In this document: in pieces, positions 57,488 through 64,000 of the stretch
How positions within the stretch are numbered: position 1 is the first letter of the stretch
Layout of the letters: the number at the start of each line of letters is the position of its first letter
Notes under the pieces: generated by a model
Told to the model about the DNA's origin: nothing
Seen by the model: the letters and a program-made list of their open reading frames with translations, nothing else
The model's database searches: none
Origin: Ceratopteris richardii
Lineage: Eukaryota > Streptophyta > Polypodiopsida > Polypodiales > Pteridaceae
Direction of reading: 5' to 3'
Assembly (NCBI GenBank): GCA_020310875.1
Contig: CM035416.1
Location: forward strand, 71,811,983-71,875,982
Length of the DNA stretch: 64,000 nt
Position numbers and translations under genes: made by a program

Positions 57488-58767
57488 TTATGTAAAAAGA
57501 GGGTCCATAATGATTGACTCTAGATACAAATCACTTTCTTGTTCGATTTCCTCCATACTAGGCTCGCATTCTTCAATAACGGAATCACACATCCTTGGAT
57601 CTATCATTAAGACTGAAATTCCATAGCCATCCTCGTCACAGTGGGGTCTCCATTGTTCTTCATTGATGGCTATGGCCATTGTTGCTAAGATCTCTACCCA
57701 ACCATGAGGTTCAAATTCTTCATCCTGAAAGACTATAGGTGCATAGGCTTGGTCTTGACTTGATCTATGAGTTTCTTTCGCACCTACCTCTCTGGCTTTT
57801 TCTCTCTTCTCTTCTTCTAGTGCTACTTTGCACATCCATAAGTGGGTGTCTTCATGTATCCATGAGGATCCTGATTCTATGGAATGCACGGACTCCCTAT
57901 CATATGTGGCTCTATGGATGGGATTCCACAGTATGGGGGGTACGTCTCTATGAGAGTAATCCTTGAGATTGACTTTTGTTGTAACACCTAAGTGTTGAAA
58001 ATACAAGGAATTCGTTCCCCAATCCTGTACTACTTGTAATTGTCTCATAAACTCTCTTCCCAAAATCATCTCATAGGCTTGATTTTTGCTAAAGTCACAT
58101 ATGGCAAAAGTGTGTTCGAACTCTACACCACATGTAGTGAGAGTTATCCCTTCTAGCAATCCTAAAGGTCTCTCTATGTGACCATCAACAATTTGTAGTT
58201 TCATTCTTGTAGGCCTGAGTGCTGGTTTGCCCCAATGCTTCCATAGGGAAGTGGTAGCAATTACAACTCCTACACATGAGTCCAAAATAGCCTTGGTTGT
58301 GTAACCTTGATGAGTGATTGGAAGATAGGTGTCTCCTTCTTCTCCTTCGCTCATGTCTCCTATCTTGTCCAAGGGTATTTCTAGAACTGTTCTATGAGAT
58401 CCTACCTGGGAATAAGGTTTTGCTACTTCTACACTTGATTGGCTACATGTTTCCACAATTCTAGCTTAAGCTTGAGTAGCTCTTCTAAAGTGATGTTGCA
58501 GTGCACTTTAGTGTTCTTCACTACCTCTATGTTCCTACGTATGACTGAGTCTTTGTTTCTTATCATGACCGTGGGTGCTCTCATACAAGTGGACTTTGCT
58601 TCCCATGGGCCGATGAAATGGGGTAGTTCATGTAAGGAATTAGACTCAAAATCTAATCTCTCACTAGGTTGGATATCCTCCTGCTCTCCATAAATGGAAG
58701 GAATGTCTTGTGCACATTGATCATGCAAGTCATCCACAAGTTCAACACAAGTCATCCACAAGTTCAA
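57488..58767 (-). pseudogene. Gypsy B protease region and linker
   Basis: Minus strand: the N-terminal segment (MNLWMTCVELVDDLHDQCAQ) is followed by THQGYTTKAILDSCVGVVIA, the protease active site with DSC for DSG. Then AYEMILGREFMRQLQVV gives the ILGREF helix. The linker that opens the gypsy A pol remnant comes next (NSLYFQHLGVTTKVNL, HEDTHLWMCKVALEEEKR). A 22-bp tandem duplication (AAGTCATCCACAAGTTCAAC) lies at about 58728-58766. This block is what gypsy A has lost. Confidence 0.75.
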
Positions 58768-58933
58768 CGGGAGGAGGATTTTGACTTTCTTTACCCCGTT
58801 TCTCTTCTTGAATCTCTCTTAAAAATTCTGGGGAGTATCGATTCATAGAAGAAAATGTGTCTGATTCTGAGGAATTAGGCACATAAGCTTCCTAGGGAGG
58901 AAGGCCTATCCTTTCACTTGCCTTGTCCTTTCC

Positions 58934-61900
58934 CTAGGAGATGGCTTCCTTTCTAGATTCCGCAATTAAACTCTCCAATCTTTCTAATAGTCCATCAAAG
59001 TGCAACTGAGTTTTGGCTGAACTAGAATAATTGAAGAGGTAGCTGGCTTCAAACATGGTTTGAGCCAATTCTACCATCCTAGCACAAAACTTGGTTTGTT
59101 CAATCTCTAGATCAGCTCTGGGGTAATACTTTTCATGACCTGTTACATTTGGGCCTTCTTGGATTCTGGCCTGATATGCTTTAAGCATCATGTCTAGGTC
59201 TTCGAGAGTGGGATCTACTAATATTGATCCTACTCTGGGTGGTGGGTGGGTTACATGTGGTTGATTAGAAGGTGATAGGGATGGTGGTGGTGGTGTGTGA
59301 GAGTGCGTTTGAGAGGCAATTTTGACTATCTTGGATTTTGTTTCTCTTAGGCTCTCTTCTAGCTCGCTCATCTTCTTAGACCATTGTCTTTTCATTCTCT
59401 CCCGGCTATCTTTCCAAGCTCTTGTCCTTTTCTTGGTTATGCTCTTAGTCTCATTGGCATCAGAACTCTTTTCGTGTCTCAAGACTTGTCTCTTCGGTAG
59501 TGCCTGAGCTCTAGTGACCACTTGCCTTGGGGCAGTGGAAGTCACACTTTCAATAGAATCTACCACTTATCCAATCACATTAATGGGAGTGATCTTCGGC
59601 ACATTGTTCAGGTTCTTAGGACAGTCTCTCAAGAGATGATCTTTCCCACAATCTTGACAGAAACCTTGAATTGTCACTAATTGGGGTTGTGTAGGTGCAG
59701 GCATAGGGCAATCACAAACGAGGTGAGCTCCCTGACATCGGTAGCATGGTCCTCTAGGAAATGGGGGCCTTATCTGCCTAGGTTGGGGTCTAGAGTTACA
59801 CGACATTTTCATACTCCGGCTCCCAACTAGGCTCGCTTGAGTCTTCAGAATAATATAATTCATTATGCTCAGGTGACTGCATGTAGTAGCGTGTGGGCTA
59901 TCAATATGAGTAGAGTCAAAACAATGATCACTTGGGTCACTTTCTGAAAGCAATGGTGTTATTGGCACTAAGGCTCTATTCTGATTTTCTTCTGCAGCTG
60001 CTTACTTCAATGGAATCACATTGGCTATAGGAGGGGGTTACTGTGCTAGAACTGGTTGAAGTCTTTGCTGCCCTTGATAGGATGGTTGATACGATTGTTG
60101 GGGCCTACCATACTGTTGTTGTGGGTATTGATTCTAGTATTTTCCTGGCTGTGGATGCGACTAAGGATAATTTTGTCTAACATCTTATTTATTATAGGGG
60201 CAATCTTGTGTAGTGTGGTTGGTATATCTCCTTTCTATGGTGCAATATTGGTTGTTAGAGTTCACTTGGGGTTGAGCCATAATTGGGCACACATTGGCCA
60301 TGTGGTCTCCTCCACAGGTGTAGCATCTTTTCACTAGAGTAAATCTAGGTATTTGTTTGCTAGAGACTCCTAGTTTCTGAGCTACCTTCTCTGCAAGCTC
60401 CTCAATAGATGTGGATTGTTTGGAGGTAAGGCTAGTAGAGCTATCTGAATCTTTATAGATTTTTGAAGGCTCCAATTCCTCCCCTAGATTATCCTCAATA
60501 TCTATGCACATGTGTACACACTCTTCTATGGTTTTAGGGTCCTTCAAGTACACATATGATCTCAATTTGGTACTTAACAATCCATCTAAGAATAAAGCCA
60601 CTTGTTTGGCTCGAGTGGGTAGCTATGGAATAGGACATCTCTCTACGTATTGTCTGAACCTCCTTCCTACAAGTCTAACCATTTCTTGAGGTGTCTATTT
60701 GAAGCTATGTATCAAGGAAGATGTGTTGTGTCTGATGCCACTCTTAGAAAATTCCATGATGAAATCTTCAAGTAGTTGGTCTATGTCTCTAAATTGCCTC
60801 TCGTGTAGTGATGGAAACCATGTGAGAGTAGTGTTCCTCAGTGTCAGGCCAAAAGCATTGTATTGTGTGAACAGGTCATCAACTTGTTCAATTCTCAATA
60901 CTTGCCTAAATTCTGCTACATGATCATAAGGATCTCCGGTACCATCGAAATAATTCTTCATAGTCTTGACAAGTTGTGTGGGTCTCATGGTCTTAGTGTG
61001 TTCTCTAGGCCTTGGAAGAGGGAGTTCCTCTGCATTTCTTTGGTTTCTTGGGTCTCTATGTCTCTCATTTTCCATCCTATTCATCCCTGTTCTTGTTCTT
61101 TCTCTTCCTAGTGAGTTAGCAAAGCTTACTACGGGTCTATCTCTATACCCATCCCTTTGAGTGCTATGAGTTTGGGAGGTCCCAACTCCTTGATGTCCAT
61201 AAGAGACATTGGACCCTGGTTGGGGAAAGAAAAATTCACCCTTCTAAGTGTAGGCATGCCTACCATGCTCCGTGACCACAAAGACCCATTCTGAAGTATT
61301 GTCTAAGTAGGTTACTTGTCCTGGGGTATCTGGATCTTTGAATTCATAGATTGTAAGCATTCCCACTTCATTAGGCTGATCAAGTTTATACCTCCAGAAG
61401 GACTCATCTCTATCTCGATTTAAGAGCAAATCTATGCTATTATTGTCCTGGGGAATCCATTCTAGAGTGATTATTCTAGTCAAGACTAATTTGCCTCTAG
61501 GGGTTTTTGGCTCTTTTCCTAAATTCACTTGCTCGATGTCACCTATTTCAACTTCTGAGATTATATTGCCAAATTCATCCATCCTATCTGGTTGAGTGGT
61601 GACTACATACATTGTCCCTTCTTTATCTATGTATGCACCATTCTCAAATTTGACGACTGGATGTTCTAGTCTAATGGGTTGATCTGGGTTTTTAATTTGG
61701 ACAACAAATCTTCTTATACCGTCCTCATAGATGGGAGCACCTAATTGGTTGGTCCTAATGTATTCAAGTTGTGTTTTGTAAGGGCCTTCAGGTTTCTCTA
61801 AGTAAGCCACACCTGAACTTCTTGTGGGTCTCTCCATACCATAAGATATCTCTGATTCGCTAGTCTCAAAGCTAGGATAGTACGGATAATCGCTCAACTA

Positions 61901-61996
61901 TTGGGCCCAAGATCTAGCAATGTGATTGACACTAGCCTCTGAAGACCAAGGTCTTTGTCTATCTCTCCCTAGATGTCGTCTTGATCTAAGGGTCAT
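58934..61996 (-). pseudogene. Gypsy B gag polyprotein, interrupted
   Basis: Start MTLRSRRHLGRDRQ at 61996, homologous to gypsy A MNLRSGRHLG. The N-terminal domain (KTQLEYIRTN, DQPNEVGMLTIYEFKDPD) runs to a stop at about 61244. The capsid region follows: MKNYFDGTGDPYDHVAEFRQ and FPSLHERQFRDIDQLLEDF. Zinc-knuckle-like motifs are CYTCGGDHMANVC, CYRCQGAHLVCDC and CQDCGKDHLLRDC; all three keep their metal-binding positions, unlike gypsy A. The C-terminal charged coil reads KKMSELEESLRETKSKIVKI. At least four stops split the frame. Gag assembles the particle. Confidence 0.83.
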
Positions 61997-62934
61997 ATGC
62001 CTGATTGAACAACCCCAATTTTACCCCAAGTACAACCTCATTGCAGATCAATTTGTATCAGTCACTTGGTTCTTTTTCATTTGGTTATCATGTCTATTCT
62101 CTTGTCTGAGAACATGTTGTCAGGAATACTTGAGTGAATTTTTGCACTATAAGTTGATCATACCATGTTAAATTCTTTCCTTTAAAGTTATCGATCACAA
62201 AAAGATTATATTTCTGCTTGAACTTGAGTGTTTAAGTAGTCTTCAACTTGATAGATGCCTATCATCACCCTGAATTACTTCTAGCATGACTCACACTTAG
62301 CCTAAGCTAGGAATTGGTTGGGGGGGTTAAGAGAATTCCCAACCTCGAACCTCTTGCTTTTCAGATTGCTAAGTGAGCCCAGGGCACACTCGCCCCAGCC
62401 CGATGTTCACCTCGCCAAGTCTGCTTGAAGCCCTGTGCTTCCACGCCAAAGACCTTCGAAGGTTTACAAATTAATATTGAGCTAGATCAAAGATGAACCG
62501 ACAGATAAAACAACCTTTAAACATTCACTAAAAGGTATAGACCCTTTTTTTCACACTTGTCAAAGATTTAGGGAATTTTTTTATTGTAATTAGTGATCTA
62601 GAATGTGCTAATGCCTCGAAACTTGGACAGACAATTTTGTCACCTATTGGAGCTGCTACAGCTACAATGGAAGCTGGTACCTGCAAGAACGCTCAGAAAA
62701 ACACAAAAAACAAGTGCACATACAAGCTCTCTCTCACTCTCGCTCTCAAGTGAAAATGAGGAAATGAATGGAGATGGAGGTATATGGTCGCGGTGGTGAA
62801 GATGATGATGAATGGATATGGTGTGTAGAAGTGAAGAGGAAGGTAAACAAGTAAAAGAAAATGCTTACCTACTCTTCCAACGTCTCTACTCTATGTCTTA
62901 CCATCACACGCTCGTCCTCAAAGCTCGATCCTTA
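61997..62934 (-). other. Gypsy B leader
   Basis: Untranslated region between primer site and gag, about 940 bp. It has a (GAAGAT)-like run near 62795 as in gypsy A, but no AATCGCGATT array. No gene is seen. Confidence 0.5.
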
Positions 62935-62946
62935 GCAACGGCGCCA
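62935..62946 (-). other. Gypsy B primer-binding site, tRNA-Asp-like
   Basis: The minus strand reads TGGCGCCGTTGC, 12 perfect bases, then TAAGG where CGGGG would be expected. Confidence 0.8.
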
Positions 62947-62951
62947 AAATT

Positions 62952-63620
62952 TGGTGTAGCTCAATGGTGAGTAGCACCTCCTTTAATGTCAATCTGGGAA
63001 GACATGAGGATGGTATGAAGACCTCGAGCAAGTGATGTGCACGTGGTGATGGAGAAGCACACAAGCATGCACACACATACACCCACATGTGCACACAGGT
63101 AAGAACAAAGAGTGTAACAACGGAAGCTTTGATTAAGATCAAAAGACGATCACAAGAGCTCTTCTTAGTTCAAACTACAATTTGCTCCCCCAAAAATGAG
63201 CTCTCTAGCTCCTTTTATAGTTTTTGACTAGCTAGTGGCCCTGTCCAGACCTAGTGTCTGGCCTAGTTCAAAATTAGGATCGAGGGCTTATTTGGGGTCT
63301 CAAATGAACTCTAAAAATTACAAAATTTGGTACAAGGCTGGATCTAATACTCCTCAAGCTTGATGACTCCTCGGCTTGCACAAAATGGAGTTGCAAAAAT
63401 GTGAAATGGTATTTACAATGGTATTCACTATGTGTGTAGGGTATGATTCAAAATTTTGCATACACTTCCTTGGAGCTCCCTACACGCTCCTCTGTTTGAG
63501 AGTTAACTTCCTTAATAATCCTATTCCTCAGTCCTTCTTTGGCTTATTTGTCTGCTAGGACCCACTTGGCCTTCACTCTACCTTGTGCTTCCTTGTCGTG
63601 TCATGCCGAGACTGCCAACA
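62952..63620 (-). repeat. Gypsy B 5' LTR
   Basis: 669 bp, starts TGGTGTAGCTC, ends CTGCCAACA. A minus-strand CTATAAAAGG at about 63212-63221 is a likely TATA box. Confidence 0.93.
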
Positions 63621-63625
63621 GATAT

Positions 63626-64000
63626 GAAGTATGATTTAAGGAACCAAGAAGAATATTGTGACAAGCAGATAAGTTGTTCTATGTGCATCTATGCTTCCAA
63701 TCACATATCACCTTGTTCCTAAAATGGATAGCAACTATAGTGATCTAGTCTTTACATGTGATGATCATGCGTACTCACTTTACTACATAAGCTAGGAACT
63801 TAGGATAATCGTGACTTTTTCCCACACACACATAGACAAAGCAAAGAGCCACTTGGCATATGTCTAACATTCACTCTCTCTTCTAAAGGTCCTTTTCATC
63901 CATGATGAATGACGGGAAGTAATTGTGAACAAAAGTCTTTGATTCCCAAGAAAACTACATGAGAGATAGTCATATGTACTCCATAATGGCACAAATTCGC
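63626..64000. other. No recognisable gene
   Basis: AT-rich flank of gypsy B; before insertion it continued from 48144. No motif is readable. Confidence 0.45.

Larger units (their letters stand above)
48150..63620 (-). mobile_element. Gypsy element B, Ty3/gypsy LTR retrotransposon
   Basis: 15.5-kb element transcribed leftward. TSD GATAT is exact at 48145-48149 and 63621-63625. LTRs, tRNA-Asp-like primer site and purine tract are present. The minus-strand order is gag, protease, RT, RNase H, integrase, a retropepsin-like extra ORF, a WVPK-repeat ORF, a long unknown gene, and the LTR. gag and RT are clearly homologous to gypsy A, but the leader has no AATCG array. The left LTR begins TGTAGCTC and lacks the first TGG triplet of the right one. 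Stops in every ORF indicate an inactive copy. Confidence 0.92.

Overview
This window looks like intergenic DNA from a large, repeat-rich land-plant nuclear genome. The signs are nested Ty3/gypsy, Ty1/copia and L1-type LINE sequence, tRNA-Asp-primed LTR elements, GT-AG introns, TATA boxes and long AT-rich stretches. A fern, lycophyte or gymnosperm would fit, but I cannot name the species. I see no convincing single-copy host gene, no tRNA or rRNA gene and no CRISPR array. Nearly everything recognisable belongs to mobile elements, most of them decayed.

Layout. (1) 1-10455: an old copia element (copia-A, minus strand), cut at its gag start codon by gypsy element A (718-9847, minus strand, TSD CATGG). 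Gypsy A has lost its protease and integrase. It carries a kilobase of AATCGCGATT-type repeats in its leader and a sense-oriented Argonaute MID-PIWI fragment before its 3' LTR. (2) 10455-12300: LINE 3' ends and a dispersed repeat. (3) 12300-36480: a second copia (copia-B, minus strand), broken first by a non-coding LTR element (LARD-1, 12746-18551, TSD GAAGG) and then by a large DNA transposon (18821-36032, 18-bp terminal inverted repeats). That transposon is itself interrupted by a sister LTR element (LARD-2, 24401-30865, TSD CATTG). (4) 36485-46830: fragments of LINE, copia-C and a decayed gypsy reverse transcriptase, ending in a long (TA)n(GA)n microsatellite. (5) 48150-63620: gypsy element B (minus strand, TSD GATAT), a relative of A. 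It keeps gag, protease, RT, RNase H and a truncated integrase, and adds a second retropepsin-like ORF and a long extra 3' gene of unknown function.

The most unusual content is the DNA transposon. Without LARD-2 it is about 10.7 kb and holds four genes. They are a decayed transposase-like gene (plus), an unknown gene A (minus), a plus-strand gene that joins a histone H3 fold to an Ulp1/C48-like SUMO-protease segment, and a spliced 365-residue unknown gene B (minus). The histone part has an H3-like tail start (MARTKKTARK) and CENH3-like features in loop 1 and helix 2. Gene A and the histone gene diverge from one intergenic region with TATA boxes in both directions and CCAAT-bearing tandem repeats. 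About eleven 70-bp hairpins of one family, built on GACCGATGCAAGCGATAAG, lie between or inside these genes. I know of no described plant transposon that carries an H3/CENH3-like histone. That statement comes from memory, not from a search.

The genes work together only within each element: gag-pol for the gypsy and copia copies, and a presumed transposase plus chromatin and SUMO-related accessory proteins for the DNA transposon. The LARDs encode nothing recognisable and must have moved with proteins supplied in trans. Most coding regions carry stops or frameshifts, so the copies here are probably inactive.
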